Below, piece by piece: positions 1 to 11,391 of a stretch of DNA of 64,000 nt. The stretch lies in IMG/VR virus record IMGVR_UViG_3300046780_000888, positions 1 to 64,000 of that record; one strand, written 5' to 3'. How positions within the stretch are numbered: position 1 is the stretch's first letter; each line of letters starts with the position of its first letter. This DNA is from a virus. Made by a program: the position numbers and the translations under genes. The notes beneath the pieces are model-generated. The model worked only from the letters and a program-made list of their open reading frames with translations, was not told the origin of the DNA and searched no databases.

Positions 1-1080
1 AACGACGACATCGAGCTTCAACCGGATGCGCTCGAGAAATTCGCGGACGCATTCGAGTCCGGGCACGCGTTCATCGGCGCCTGCGGTAGCTGGGCGCTCT
101 TCGGCCAAGCGCCCTCCGTTGCGGAGAAGATCGGTCTCTACGACGAGAACTTCGGCATGGCGTACTATGAGGACTGCGACTACTTGCTCCGTCTCCGCGC
201 TGCCGGCATTCCCGTTCACGACCTCGGCTACATCGGGGCGCACGTCGGGAACGCTTCGACCCATGGCGGGACAGCGGAGGAGCAGGCTCTCGTCGCTCAT
301 AGCCGGGAGCGGAACTACGCCTACTTCGTCGCGAAGTGGGGCGCCGATAGCCCGCGCTGGGGCAATCCTCACGTGAAGAACTTCGCTGAGCCGTTTGATG
401 GCATGCCTCCGCGCGGCTGGGCCAACAGGACGAACATGCGCGACATCATTGCGCCGATGCGCTGGGATGTCCTGAACTACATCGCGAAGAAGATCGGCGC
501 GAAACGGTATCTCGAAATCGGAGTCGCGGACGGCTCTTGCATGCGTCGGATCGAGGTCGAAGAGAAATGGGGGGTCGATCCCAATCCGCAGCCGGGAGCC
601 GTGTCCGCCTCGACGATATTCGTGCCCCGAACGAGCGACTTTTTCTTCGAGCGGCTTGCCTCGACATCGGGGCAATTCGATCTCGTCTTCATCGACGGCG
701 ACCATCGTGCCGAGCAGGTCTATCGGGAGGTACATGCAGCGGTGACGGTCCTGAGCCCGAAGGGCGTCATCTGTCTCCACGACTGTAACCCGCACTCGGA
801 AGAGATGCAGCAGGTGCCGCTCGCCTCCGGATGGCAATGGACGGGTGATGTCTGGAAAGCCATCGCGCGTCTTCGGAGCGAGGAGGAGCACCGCGTACGA
901 GTCATCCCGTCGGACTACGGAATCGGGATTGTGCTCCCCGGACGCCCTTGTTCTGCACCAAAGCTCCCTGCCGAATGGGACCGGTTGCTCTGGCGAGATC
1001 TCGTTGCGGGGCGCCGGGAGATCCTCGGTCTCATCGCTCCAGGGGAATGGCGTGAATACCTGGACAGTCAGCTCCAGTAG
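1..1080 (+). CDS. Glycosyltransferase family 2 / class I methyltransferase fusion (5' truncated)
   Basis: The frame is open from base 1, so the N-terminus lies outside the window. The first ~100 residues match the end of a GT-A family 2 glycosyltransferase (GACGSWALFG, then AYYEDCDYLLRLRAAG, the usual E-D acceptor region). From about residue 140 a SAM-dependent Methyltransf_24-type domain follows: YLEIGVADGS is the SAM-binding glycine loop, FDLVFIDGDH the acidic motif and LSPKGVICLHDCNP the late strand. It probably glycosylates and methylates a sugar on a phage structural protein or host surface. It converges on the collagen-like fibre gene, whose many Thr residues would be plausible acceptors (inference). 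Confidence 0.8.
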   Translation, partial: NDDIELQPDALEKFADAFESGHAFIGACGSWALFGQAPSVAEKIGLYDENFGMAYYEDCDYLLRLRAAGIPVHDLGYIGAHVGNASTHGGTAEEQALVAHSRERNYAYFVAKWGADSPRWGNPHVKNFAEPFDGMPPRGWANRTNMRDIIAPMRWDVLNYIAKKIGAKRYLEIGVADGSCMRRIEVEEKWGVDPNPQPGAVSASTIFVPRTSDFFFERLASTSGQFDLVFIDGDHRAEQVYREVHAAVTVLSPKGVICLHDCNPHSEEMQQVPLASGWQWTGDVWKAIARLRSEEEHRVRVIPSDYGIGIVLPGRPCSAPKLPAEWDRLLWRDLVAGRREILGLIAPGEWREYLDSQLQ

Positions 1081-4286
<3,206 letters not shown>

Positions 4287-4290
4287 CCGA

Positions 4291-5115
4291 TCACTCCTTC
4301 ACGAGCACGGATACCCCGATCTTGCCCTCGGCGTGGTTCTCGACCAGCGCCAAAAACCGTCCATCCGACGTCTCCTCTTTTGTCCCGAGCTTGAACTTGT
4401 CCGAGGCGGCGCTCAGCCCAGCAATCAGCGACACGGCCTCGTCGCTGAATTCGCTCGGCAGCGCTCGCCGGTACCCCTTCACCGGGCTCCGATCCGGGCG
4501 GAGCGCAATCGCCGCGTTCCATTTGTCGGCGCGAGCCCAGTCGCGTTCGCTCGGACGGCAGTTGCCCCCGGTCGCATAGGCCGCAAATACCTTGGCGACC
4601 TTCGCTCGATCTGCGCGCTGCCCAGACCAAACCCCGCACTGCCGCGCCTGCGCGACCCAAATCCGCGCCGTCGCTGCTGCACACAATTCAATCGCCTCGT
4701 CGGCCGTTCCGACCATCTTGTTCCACTCTTCTTCTGGCACCAGTTGCGAGACGTGGATCTGACCGAAGCAGTGCGCCTTGCCGTTGTCCTGCGTCCATTT
4801 GGGATGCTTGACTCCGGCCTGCACGCGCTCATCGAACAGCGTCTCCGCGTGCCAGAGCTCCAGCATCGCGAGCGAGAACTCTGTCGCGGTCCAGGCTTGC
4901 CCATTTGCATACGGCTCTGTCGCGTGAGCGAGCGCCGTCGTCATTCCCTGAAGCCTCATCTTGTACTCGGCCCGGGTTTCTCCAGGCGCCGACGAATGCG
5001 GCATCTTTTCCGCGGTTGCATAGAGCCACACGGCAAGCTTGTTCGGAGACGTCGCCGTCGCCTCGAATGCGACCAGGGCGATTGCCAGAGCGAGCAGAAC
5101 TGTAATGCGCTTCAT
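4291..5115 (-). CDS. Secreted lysozyme/transglycosylase-like endolysin candidate
   Basis: 274 residues. A hydrophobic N-terminus after MKR (VLLALAIALVAFEATATS) reads as a signal peptide cleaved after ATA. A central segment, LELWHAETLFDERV followed ~20 residues later by CFGQIHVSQLVP, resembles the catalytic Glu and G-x-Q-I motifs of lytic transglycosylases. The inferred role is cutting host peptidoglycan at lysis or entry, exported by Sec. No holin/spanin pair is obvious next to it. The assignment rests on short motifs only; it could be another secreted enzyme. Confidence 0.5.
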   Translation of the reverse strand: MKRITVLLALAIALVAFEATATSPNKLAVWLYATAEKMPHSSAPGETRAEYKMRLQGMTTALAHATEPYANGQAWTATEFSLAMLELWHAETLFDERVQAGVKHPKWTQDNGKAHCFGQIHVSQLVPEEEWNKMVGTADEAIELCAAATARIWVAQARQCGVWSGQRADRAKVAKVFAAYATGGNCRPSERDWARADKWNAAIALRPDRSPVKGYRRALPSEFSDEAVSLIAGLSAASDKFKLGTKEETSDGRFLALVENHAEGKIGVSVLVKE

Positions 5116-5149
5116 GACGCGAAGCCTTGCACGTCTTCGCTGAGCCTGT

Positions 5150-5704
5150 CTACTTTCTGCTGCGCTTGGATTTTATCGGTTTGCCTAGCTGGTTACCAAA
5201 CTGAATCCATCCTCGTCGCCGCTTCCGCGCGAAGAGCTCCACGTGCGGACCTTTCGTCAGCTTCTTCACGATCTTGTAGAACTCGTCGGGCTTCTCCGAG
5301 TGCGCGCCGAGCGGGGCATCGAACATCGAACGGATACTGCGGTTCGTCACCTTCCCCTTCCCGCGGCGGCCGATCAGGCACACCTCGTGACACATGCGTG
5401 TGTAGCGCCCCATGCCGAAGGCGAGCTTCCCGCTCTTCGTGAGCTTCCTCCACACAATCTCGGACTTCGGAGTGAACCCCCAGGCCCGCATCACCGCGTA
5501 GGCCTCCTCTCCCATCGCGGATACGCGCCAAAGAAAGAGGATGGCGTCATCCGCGATCTTGATCTCAGGATGGTCCGTCAGGAACGTGAGGATACGACCA
5601 TGCTTCTGCGTCCTGTAGTTCTTGGCAGCCCCACGCGTCTTTCCTGGCAGCTTGTCGCCGAACTGCCACGCCGGATCTGCAACGACAACCTTCGCGCGCC
5701 TCAA
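5150..5704 (-). CDS. MT-A70 family adenine methyltransferase
   Basis: 184 residues. VVADPAWQF near the N-terminus is the DPPW-type catalytic motif (here DPAW). ADDAILFLWRVSAMG, WGFTPKSEIVWRKL and RMCHEVCLIGRRGKG follow the MT-A70 order, and EKPDEFYKIV and HVELFARKRRRGW complete the C-terminal fold. It is expected to make N6-methyladenine in DNA, protecting it from restriction or marking it. The start is TTG overlapping the stop of the upstream gene (TTGA), so translation is coupled. Confidence 0.85.
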   Translation of the reverse strand: MRRAKVVVADPAWQFGDKLPGKTRGAAKNYRTQKHGRILTFLTDHPEIKIADDAILFLWRVSAMGEEAYAVMRAWGFTPKSEIVWRKLTKSGKLAFGMGRYTRMCHEVCLIGRRGKGKVTNRSIRSMFDAPLGAHSEKPDEFYKIVKKLTKGPHVELFARKRRRGWIQFGNQLGKPIKSKRSRK

Positions 5705-5868
5705 TGCCCCGTCCCCTTGTAGGCGAAGAACACGAGGACGAAGAGAAGCTCACCGGGATGTAGTCCGCGGCGCCAAGTGCTGCACTTCTGGCAGATTTTC
5801 AGATCTCCTCGACGCACGAACTCGTGGGCGCACGCTTCCTGCTCTGGCGTCTCCTTGATCCACTTCAT
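5701..5868 (-). CDS. Small zinc-finger-like protein
   Basis: 55 residues starting at an ATGA overlap with the upstream gene. CAHEFVRRGDLKICQKCSTW gives a C-x2-H...C-x2-C arrangement that could bind zinc. The C-terminus is hydrophobic (ELLFVLVFFAYKG). Function unknown. Confidence 0.55.
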   Translation of the reverse strand: MKWIKETPEQEACAHEFVRRGDLKICQKCSTWRRGLHPGELLFVLVFFAYKGTGH

Positions 5869-6140
5869 GGCCACTCCGAGCACGCGATCACGCGCGGCGA
5901 GCGTCCTGTCAGGAACTCTCCCCACATCGAGCGAGATTCGCCGTTGCTTCCGTTGAAGCGCAGGCGCTCCGCTCGCTCTGTCTCGCATTCCACGATAATG
6001 GCCTCCTCGATATCCTCCGGATCGGAACCCTGCTCCTCCCCCGTCTCGTACAATAGTTCCAGCACGTGCCGCGGGTGCAGCGCCGAGACCCAATACGTGG
6101 CGCCCCCGACCTTCGCCTCGTAAAGCTTCGTTTCGACCAT
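5865..6140 (-). CDS. Hypothetical phage accessory protein
   Basis: 91 residues, ATG start overlapping the stop of the preceding gene. KLYEAKVGGATYWVSALHPR suggests a beta-hairpin N-terminus followed by an acidic helix (GEEQGSDPEDIEEAIIVE). No family recognised. It is one of a string of coupled small genes. Confidence 0.6.
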   Translation of the reverse strand: MVETKLYEAKVGGATYWVSALHPRHVLELLYETGEEQGSDPEDIEEAIIVECETERAERLRFNGSNGESRSMWGEFLTGRSPRVIACSEWP

Positions 6141-6445
6141 CAGCCGATCTCCCCCCAGCTCAGGTGTCCGCGTCCATGCTTCGCGATCCAGTCGCGGACC
6201 GGCCCGCTCTCGTCGTCCTCCTCCCCCTCATCGACGGTCAGGATCTCGTCCGGCCCGAGCGTCTGCCACGTCCAATCCGGTGGGTCGTATCCCTCCTGCC
6301 GTTCCGCTTCGGAAAAGCCTTCTTTTTCTCGATACTCGGCCAGCAGCTTCTCGGCTGCCTCCTGGCTCTCCGCGATCACCCAGTGCGCCTCGTAGATGTC
6401 GTGATCGTGCGCGACGAACATCTGAAGTTCGAGAGCGTCGGTCAT
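6140..6445 (-). CDS. Hypothetical acidic protein
   Basis: 101 residues, strongly acidic. MFVAHDHDIYEAHWVIAESQ looks like a beta-alpha N-terminal half related in style to the previous gene; DEGEEDDESGPVRDWIAKHG forms an acidic C-terminal part. Coupled to the next gene by a 4-base overlap. No function assigned. Confidence 0.6.
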   Translation of the reverse strand: MTDALELQMFVAHDHDIYEAHWVIAESQEAAEKLLAEYREKEGFSEAERQEGYDPPDWTWQTLGPDEILTVDEGEEDDESGPVRDWIAKHGRGHLSWGEIG

Positions 6446-6849
6446 CCGAGCGTCCTCGGTAGGGTCCCGGAGAGCGGAAGAGGGAGCGGCTTGATTCGTC
6501 CCTCAGCCAGATCATCTACGCCGACCGGCTTCGAGCCGATGAATTTGCGATCCCACTCGCATTCGAGTTCGTGAAATAAGTGCCACGCCACCCGCTCGAG
6601 ATTCACGGCCGACAGAGGCAGCAGGAGATTCCATCGCAGGCACTCTTCGCCTTCGGCGAGACCAAAATACACCACGCGCGCGCCGAGCCGGATGAGCTCC
6701 TCTCTATCCGCAGTGAGGACGTCGTAGTCCCCGGTGTCTCGCAATCGCTGGTAGCACGTACGACATCGAATCCGCAGGACATCGAAGTGCTCGTACGGGA
6801 TCTCGATCGACAGCCATCGGGCACCGAAAAAATCGCCAAGGTCCATCAC
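6442..6849 (-). CDS. Hypothetical protein in accessory operon
   Basis: About 135 residues. The start is GTG at 6849 or ATG at 6846; the junction GGAGAAACCGTGATGG puts a Shine-Dalgarno and the upstream stop in one block, the same block seen at other junctions of this strand. The sequence has an early CRTC segment and a hydrophobic middle (LRWNLLLPLSAVNLERVAW). No family recognised. Confidence 0.6.
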   Translation of the reverse strand: MMDLGDFFGARWLSIEIPYEHFDVLRIRCRTCYQRLRDTGDYDVLTADREELIRLGARVVYFGLAEGEECLRWNLLLPLSAVNLERVAWHLFHELECEWDRKFIGSKPVGVDDLAEGRIKPLPLPLSGTLPRTLG

Positions 6850-7127
6850 GGTTTCTCCTTCATGCTGCTCTCCCCCAGCGTTGATTCCCTCGGTCCGAAG
6901 ACGTGGCGCCGGTGATCCTCGAGCGCGGCGATCAAACTATCCAGCGTTCCCGGGCCTTTGAATCGAAAGACGACCTTCGCGCCTGCGAGCGGGAAATGGA
7001 GATGCACCTGCGTGGGCGGCACCGTCGGGGCTGGCGTGGGGCACCAGGAGAACACCTCGATGCTTTCGATCTTCCCCTCGTAGTAGTCGAACTTGTGTCG
7101 CGTCGAATCCCTAGGCAGTTTGTCCAT
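6846..7127 (-). CDS. Hypothetical protein
   Basis: 93 residues with beta-strand-rich character (VHLHFPLAGAKVVFRFKG). Ends in MKEKP, the C-terminal signature created by the conserved SD/start block at this junction. Function unknown. Confidence 0.55.
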   Translation of the reverse strand: MDKLPRDSTRHKFDYYEGKIESIEVFSWCPTPAPTVPPTQVHLHFPLAGAKVVFRFKGPGTLDSLIAALEDHRRHVFGPRESTLGESSMKEKP

Positions 7128-7443
7128 CGGTCTCCTCTTTCTTCTGTGGGGTCGTGTCCTCTTCGTCCAGCGACCGGCGCATCGCTCGCAGCTGCGAGAT
7201 GGCGTACTCCGTTCCGCACGGGTGCGTCATCAGGTGATGATACGACGCGAAGGCCTCGCAGAGCAGGTATGCCTGCGCTTGCGTGAGCCGATTCAGGGCG
7301 TACCGCGCGGTGTGTGCTGCCTCGTGCAGCGGTTCGTACTCCGGATCCGTCATGCTCCACCCGTACGGACCTTCGTTGAACCGGATCCACCCGTGCCGCC
7401 GCATCCGAACGACGTCTGGCTTTCTTTTATCGGACATTTTCAC
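7111..7443 (-). CDS. Hypothetical helical protein
   Basis: 110 residues from GTG 7443 (SD GGGGAG 5 bases upstream) or 108 from ATG 7437. The middle is helical (LHEAAHTARYALNRLTQAQA) and the C-terminus charged. Overlaps both neighbours. Function unknown. Confidence 0.55.
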   Translation of the reverse strand: MKMSDKRKPDVVRMRRHGWIRFNEGPYGWSMTDPEYEPLHEAAHTARYALNRLTQAQAYLLCEAFASYHHLMTHPCGTEYAISQLRAMRRSLDEEDTTPQKKEETDGQTA

Positions 7444-7624
7444 CGTTCTCCCCGTTCAGAAAACTGAGGACTTTCCTTCGCCAGCACTCAAGGCGCTCCC
7501 TGGTGTTCTGGATCTCCGTCGGCGTCGGAAAGAGCCCGTATCGCGGAACCGGATGAAGCACCGCCTGCACAATCGCGAGGCCCTCGATGAGTAGCGTTCG
7601 CTCTCTGTTAACGTCAGCCGACAT
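7427..7624 (-). CDS. Small hypothetical protein
   Basis: 65 residues, helical (TEIQNTRERLECWRRKVLSF), starting inside the end of the upstream gene. No family recognised. Confidence 0.5.
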   Translation of the reverse strand: MSADVNRERTLLIEGLAIVQAVLHPVPRYGLFPTPTEIQNTRERLECWRRKVLSFLNGENGENVR

Positions 7625-8189
7625 GTTCCCTCAGTGGAGCTGCGAAGCGCTCCCAAGCCTCTACGTCCTCCTCGAGCACCTGCACCTCTTCCTCCCCGAT
7701 CGTCCATCCGACCGGATACTTCCCGCCGGGAAATTTGAACTGCACGGTGACAGACCGGAGCGCCGCGAAGATCCGTAGCTCGTTGCTCCCTGGATACCTA
7801 TCCGTGACGACCTTGGCCGCATTCCAGATCCGCATCCGCTGCTCGCGGTCGCCCCTCAATCGTTTGAGACAGCACTTCGCCGAGCAGTACACGTCTCCAT
7901 CGCGGAGCACGTACGGGGCTGCCATGTGTGTCTCGTCGTAACCCTCGCCCTCCTCGGCACGGACTTGTCTGTCGCATCCCATGCACCCGAACCACCAGCC
8001 AGCGGCAAGCTGGGCGCGAATCAGATCGTCCCCGGCGAGCCCGTCGAATTCCGGGGCGCGAGTGGCCCGACGGGAGAGAAACTCGATATCCAGACTGGTA
8101 TTGTTCTTCGCCTCGGAGCGGGTAGCCGCATGCACGATCTCCGCGTGACCTTCGTCGTCCCAGGGATCCTCGATCTTCCAGGCTTTCAT
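7614..8189 (-). CDS. Hypothetical protein with cysteine zinc site
   Basis: 191 residues, ATGA start overlap. CMGCDR and, ~35 residues later, VYCSAKCCLKRLRG form a likely treble-clef zinc-binding site, as in proteins that check their own metal site at a DNA or RNA surface. The C-terminal half (LRIFAALRSVTVQFKFPG) is beta-rich. No specific function. Confidence 0.6.
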   Translation of the reverse strand: MKAWKIEDPWDDEGHAEIVHAATRSEAKNNTSLDIEFLSRRATRAPEFDGLAGDDLIRAQLAAGWWFGCMGCDRQVRAEEGEGYDETHMAAPYVLRDGDVYCSAKCCLKRLRGDREQRMRIWNAAKVVTDRYPGSNELRIFAALRSVTVQFKFPGGKYPVGWTIGEEEVQVLEEDVEAWERFAAPLREHVG

Positions 8190-8485
8190 GGCTCCGGGCC
8201 CCATTCTGAACAGCTATCCACAGCGACGCGCATCTCGTATCCCTGAGAGCGATGAAAGCTCGAGGTGAGCCAGACGTCGCCGAGGCGACTCGCGCCGGTT
8301 ACGCGGTAGCGCTTTCTCGCGTACGTACAGAACAGCCGCGACTTGATAAATTTGCGCGCCAAGATCTGGTGTATCGCAGGCAACCGGAAATGAAGGAACA
8401 TCCAGCGCGCGTAGTCGTCGTTGCGCGGATTGTCGACCCAGTCGTCGATGTGGGTTCCAGTAAAGCCCTCGAACTCTTCCGTCAT
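8186..8485 (-). CDS. Hypothetical basic protein
   Basis: 99 residues. Aromatic- and basic-rich core (ARWMFLHFRLPAIHQILARK; YARKRYRVTGASRLGDVWL) could bind nucleic acid. Coupled to both neighbours. No family recognised. Confidence 0.55.
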   Translation of the reverse strand: MTEEFEGFTGTHIDDWVDNPRNDDYARWMFLHFRLPAIHQILARKFIKSRLFCTYARKRYRVTGASRLGDVWLTSSFHRSQGYEMRVAVDSCSEWGPEP

Positions 8486-8910
8486 CGTTCCTCTCTCCTG
8501 AACCTGCGCTCGAGGATGGCCCGTTCCTTTGCCGTCAACAGGTCTTTGATAGACTCCGTGTACTTCCGTAGCGCTCCCTCCGCATTGTCGAGCTTCTTGC
8601 CGAGCGCGCGCACTTCTGGATCTATCCGCTCTAGCTCCGCGAGGGACGCTTCGAGCTGTGGAGCCAGATCAGCCACCTGCTCGAACGTCACGGGCCTCGG
8701 CTCATCATTCCAGAGCAGCACGGCTTCTTCCTTCGGATCAATCGGCCCGTCTTCCTCTTCGTCGGACCACGCCGCTGGCCCCTGACAAAAGCAGCTCTTG
8801 CAACATACGTAGACTCTGGTTTCCAGAGCATCGTCCATCACCTCGAGCTCCATGCCACTGCACCACGGGCACGGACGAGTAATGGCCGGGAGCTTGCGCT
8901 CCTCCGTCAT
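8482..8910 (-). CDS. Lar-like restriction-alleviation/zinc-ribbon protein
   Basis: 142 residues. The N-terminal half follows the Lar-type zinc ribbon: PCPWCSGMELEV, then VYVCCKSCFCQGPAAW and EEAVLLWN, matching the CPxC...C-x2-C...G...A...WN layout of phage and Rac-prophage Lar proteins, which counter type I restriction. A helical tail of ~75 residues (LEASLAELERIDPEVRALGK) is extra and probably a coiled coil. The anti-restriction role is inferred from the family. Confidence 0.6.
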   Translation of the reverse strand: MTEERKLPAITRPCPWCSGMELEVMDDALETRVYVCCKSCFCQGPAAWSDEEEDGPIDPKEEAVLLWNDEPRPVTFEQVADLAPQLEASLAELERIDPEVRALGKKLDNAEGALRKYTESIKDLLTAKERAILERRFRREER

Positions 8911-9179
8911 GGCGGCGGCACCGTGTCTTTCAGCGCGTCAAGAGCCTGCTGCAACTCCGCCCGCCGCGCCTCTGCGGCCTCTCGCGTCGCATGCAACTTG
9001 TCCGCCTTGACGCCATCCATATGGATGCCCGAGCCGCGGCGCGACCGGACGAGCCACCCGACCTCTGCCGGCGCAGCCTCGACCTCGACCACCTCGTAGT
9101 CGCCACCGGCACGGCTATGCACGATGCCATACATCTTTCGCCATCGCTCTTCTGACATGTTTTCCTTTGACACCTTCAT
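8907..9179 (-). CDS. Hypothetical protein
   Basis: 90 residues, ATGA overlap at the start. Predicted beta-strands (YEVVEVEAAPAEVGWLVRSR) then a charged helix (ATREAAEARRAELQQALDAL). Function unknown. Confidence 0.55.
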   Translation of the reverse strand: MKVSKENMSEERWRKMYGIVHSRAGGDYEVVEVEAAPAEVGWLVRSRRGSGIHMDGVKADKLHATREAAEARRAELQQALDALKDTVPPP

Positions 9180-10114
9180 AACGCCACCTGCATCAACGGC
9201 CCAAGCAGGGCATTTGCTTTGACGCACAGGTCTCGAAATTCGTCCTGATACGAACCGTCGTGCACACACAGCTGCATCCGACGAAGAAAGGTCACTCCGA
9301 AGTTGTCCTGCTCGTTCTCGATGTCCGCGCCCGCTGCGAGCACAAGCCGAGAGGCGTCCTCTTTATCCCCGAGCGACACCAGCACGAGAGCGAGCCCCCA
9401 GAGCATCTGTTGCTCGTGCGTATACTGCCACCAGTCGGTTGGCGCCTGCGCTGGCCACCGGAGAATGCTTTTCATCAAGGGAGGAAGGAGCGGCGGCATC
9501 ACCGTCGCGACGAACGTCTGTTGCGCCGCGTCCATGGCTTCATCACGGAGGAGCTCCGAGCAGCACGATACCCAGAGTTGCGCCCGCCTCTTCTGGGAAG
9601 AGGTCCACTCGATCCCATCGGAGCCGCCGAGCAGAGCTGATTCCATCGAGCCCTGTAACAGCAAAGGCAACCTAGTCGCCCAGTAAAATGCAATTCCGCT
9701 CGGGCTTACTGAGGCGGCTTTCGTGTACACGCCCGTCTCGTGCAACACCGGCGCCATCACATCCACGTATCGGGCGGGGTTACCTAGCAGACAGCAGTGA
9801 AGGAGAAGCTGCGCGTAACCCGATCGCGCCGTCACGCCAAGACCACCGAGCGCCAAGATCCCTGGCCCACAACAATGCACCTGATCGACGTTGCTGCCGG
9901 CGCATGCACACGCAACCGAGAACACGGCTTCCCAGAAGCCCGGGTGCCCGGTCAGCCGCGGCTTCCTCGCTCCGATGGCGTACCAGCCCGAGTACTGTCC
10001 GTGCTTCGCCCAGCGCACCCATGGTCGACCGTCCTTTGTGCGCGCAGGACCGTCCGTCGTGACTTCAAGAGCATCGAAGTCCGGACGACCGGAAGCCCGA
10101 AGAGGTGAGGTCAC
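9176..10114 (-). CDS. Conserved hypothetical protein, possible peptidoglycan hydrolase
   Basis: 312 residues from GTG 10114, chosen because it gives a GTGA overlap and a GAGGGAG Shine-Dalgarno; an upstream GTG (10156) would overlap the previous gene by 46 bases. GPGILALGGLGVTARSGYAQ is reminiscent of the core of muramidase-type lysins, and the protein has many Trp and Cys residues, but no catalytic motif can be defended. No signal peptide. Confidence 0.45.
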   Translation of the reverse strand: MTSPLRASGRPDFDALEVTTDGPARTKDGRPWVRWAKHGQYSGWYAIGARKPRLTGHPGFWEAVFSVACACAGSNVDQVHCCGPGILALGGLGVTARSGYAQLLLHCCLLGNPARYVDVMAPVLHETGVYTKAASVSPSGIAFYWATRLPLLLQGSMESALLGGSDGIEWTSSQKRRAQLWVSCCSELLRDEAMDAAQQTFVATVMPPLLPPLMKSILRWPAQAPTDWWQYTHEQQMLWGLALVLVSLGDKEDASRLVLAAGADIENEQDNFGVTFLRRMQLCVHDGSYQDEFRDLCVKANALLGPLMQVAL

Positions 10115-10308
10115 TCCCTCACCTCGCGCTCCCAGATAAAGAAGAGCAGAGCACACATCGGTTCGTTACGTAGATTGCCGCTGCGGCTTCCCGTCGCAGC
10201 CGCGACATGCGCCAACCGCCAGCCCTCCCCAGGTGGGGACACTGGGGCGGGGGCGGGGAAGCCATCCATGAACTGACGGCGCGTTGTTTTGCGCTCTATC
10301 ACGGCCAT
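10111..10308 (-). CDS. Small hypothetical protein
   Basis: 65 residues, ATG 10308 with GGAG 8 bases upstream. Pro-rich middle (GFPAPAPVSPPGEGW) and hydrophobic C-terminal end (MCALLFFIW). Function unknown. Confidence 0.45.
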   Translation of the reverse strand: MAVIERKTTRRQFMDGFPAPAPVSPPGEGWRLAHVAAATGSRSGNLRNEPMCALLFFIWEREVRE

Positions 10309-10502
10309 TCTCGTCTCCATATTTCTCCGTGCTGCGCGCCGATCATGGAGCCACACGACTCCTTGTCTCGCGGAACCATCGGCCCGAATCGTTTCACGCA
10401 CTCGTTGTATTCGCGCTGAATCGCAACGGCCTGCCCGACGCAGTAGCCGGCATTCAGCCCGAGCATCAGGAAGCCGACGACTGCAACGAGGAACCGTGTC
10501 AC
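10299..10502 (-). CDS. Small single-span membrane protein
   Basis: 67 residues, GTG start inside the conserved AAACCGTGA junction block. One N-terminal hydrophobic segment (FLVAVVGFLMLGLNAGYCVG) then a soluble Cys-containing tail. Could be a membrane-anchored exclusion or lysis-associated factor; no direct evidence. Confidence 0.5.
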   Translation of the reverse strand: MTRFLVAVVGFLMLGLNAGYCVGQAVAIQREYNECVKRFGPMVPRDKESCGSMIGAQHGEIWRREWP

Positions 10503-10813
10503 GGTTTCTCCCCGGGCCCAGAGTTTCCGTCCACGTCGCGCCCACGGAAGAACATCTCGGGCGTGGGCGATTCCTCGGCAGCAATGGCCTCGTAGTGAGC
10601 GATCTGCTCCGCGAGCCCTCGCAGCTTTGCGCGCACTTCAGCTAGAGTTGCGGCGGCGGCCTCGAACGCGGCTTTTGCGTCGATGTATTGCTCGTGCGCC
10701 TCTTCAAGCTCTGCGCTGTATTGCCTCCTCGCGTTCGTCAACGTTGTCGCACGGTCCTTCGCCAGAAACCGAATCGTCTCCGGGTTGTTCCAGTCGAACG
10801 GATCTGGTTTCAT
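10499..10813 (-). CDS. Coiled-coil hypothetical protein
   Basis: 104 residues. The central 60 residues are a long Ala/Glu-rich helix (YSAELEEAHEQYIDAKAAFE), a likely dimeric coiled coil. Ends in GEKP at a conserved start block and begins at an ATGA overlap with the ribbon-helix-helix gene. Confidence 0.55.
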   Translation of the reverse strand: MKPDPFDWNNPETIRFLAKDRATTLTNARRQYSAELEEAHEQYIDAKAAFEAAAATLAEVRAKLRGLAEQIAHYEAIAAEESPTPEMFFRGRDVDGNSGPGEKP

Positions 10814-10983
10814 GGCTGCTGCCGCCACGGTTTCTTGCCGCCTAGTTGGCGCGCCACTAGCTCTTCGAGGAGCTCGTACACGAAGGCGCCGCGTTCCGCA
10901 GAGCGCTGTTTCAGCCAGGAACCGAAGTCCCGCCGCACCTTGATGGATATGGTGGGTGGCCGACGCGATGGACGAGCGGTCAT
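10810..10983 (-). CDS. Ribbon-helix-helix DNA-binding protein next to HicAB
   Basis: 57 residues. PTISIKVRRDFGSWLKQRSA begins with the beta-strand of an RHH fold, followed by two helices (GAFVYELLEELVARQLG). It directly follows HicA with an overlap. HicB antitoxins usually carry their own C-terminal RHH or HTH domain; here HicB lacks one, so this separate protein may supply operator binding for the module (inference). Confidence 0.6.
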   Translation of the reverse strand: MTARPSRRPPTISIKVRRDFGSWLKQRSAERGAFVYELLEELVARQLGGKKPWRQQP

Positions 10984-11171
10984 CCGCCCTCGTCGAGGCC
11001 GGCATCCCGAAGGATCGACAGGTACGTACCGCGCGGTAGATCCGTTGCGTGCCTGGGTACGATGACACGTCGCCCGGCACTGTTCTCATAGATGTCGTGC
11101 CGTTTGCCGTGACGCGCTAAGTAAAAGCCAGCTCGCTTCAGGCGCCGAACCAACGCAGAAACCTTTTCCAT
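10980..11171 (-). CDS. hicA: HicA-family mRNA interferase toxin
   Basis: 63 residues. MEKVSALVRRLKRAGFYLAR followed by GKRHDIYENSAGRRVIVPRH and PRGTYLSILRDAGL matches HicA (dsRBD-like fold), with the catalytic His in the GKRH position. It starts 2 bases after HicB ends. Expected to cleave mRNA unless bound by HicB; in a phage it may give stability or exclude other phages. Confidence 0.85.
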   Translation of the reverse strand: MEKVSALVRRLKRAGFYLARHGKRHDIYENSAGRRVIVPRHATDLPRGTYLSILRDAGLDEGG

Positions 11172-11173
11172 GC

Positions 11174-11383
11174 TCAGAGCCGGAGTTCGCCCGTGCGAAT
11201 AGCTGCGGCGGGAGGGAGCTTCTCGCCAAGCTCGGACAGATAATCGTCGAGCTCGTAAAGAGCATCCTTCAAGTCCGCCACGGCCTGAGCCGACGTAGCG
11301 CCGAGACCGTAGGCCCCCGGGATCGCGGGACAGTGAGCGGTCCATACGCCTTCTTCTCTCCAGGAAACGTAGTCGTACACCAT
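11174..11383 (-). CDS. hicB: HicB-family antitoxin (short form)
   Basis: 69 residues. EEGVWTAHCPAIPGAYGLGA and TSAQAVADLKDALYELDDYL are the partial RNase H-like HicB domain. It ends without the usual DNA-binding domain. The ATG lies 8 bases after a TAGACT -10 box, so its mRNA is probably leaderless. Confidence 0.85.
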   Translation of the reverse strand: MVYDYVSWREEGVWTAHCPAIPGAYGLGATSAQAVADLKDALYELDDYLSELGEKLPPAAAIRTGELRL

Positions 11384-11391
11384 GGTGGATA

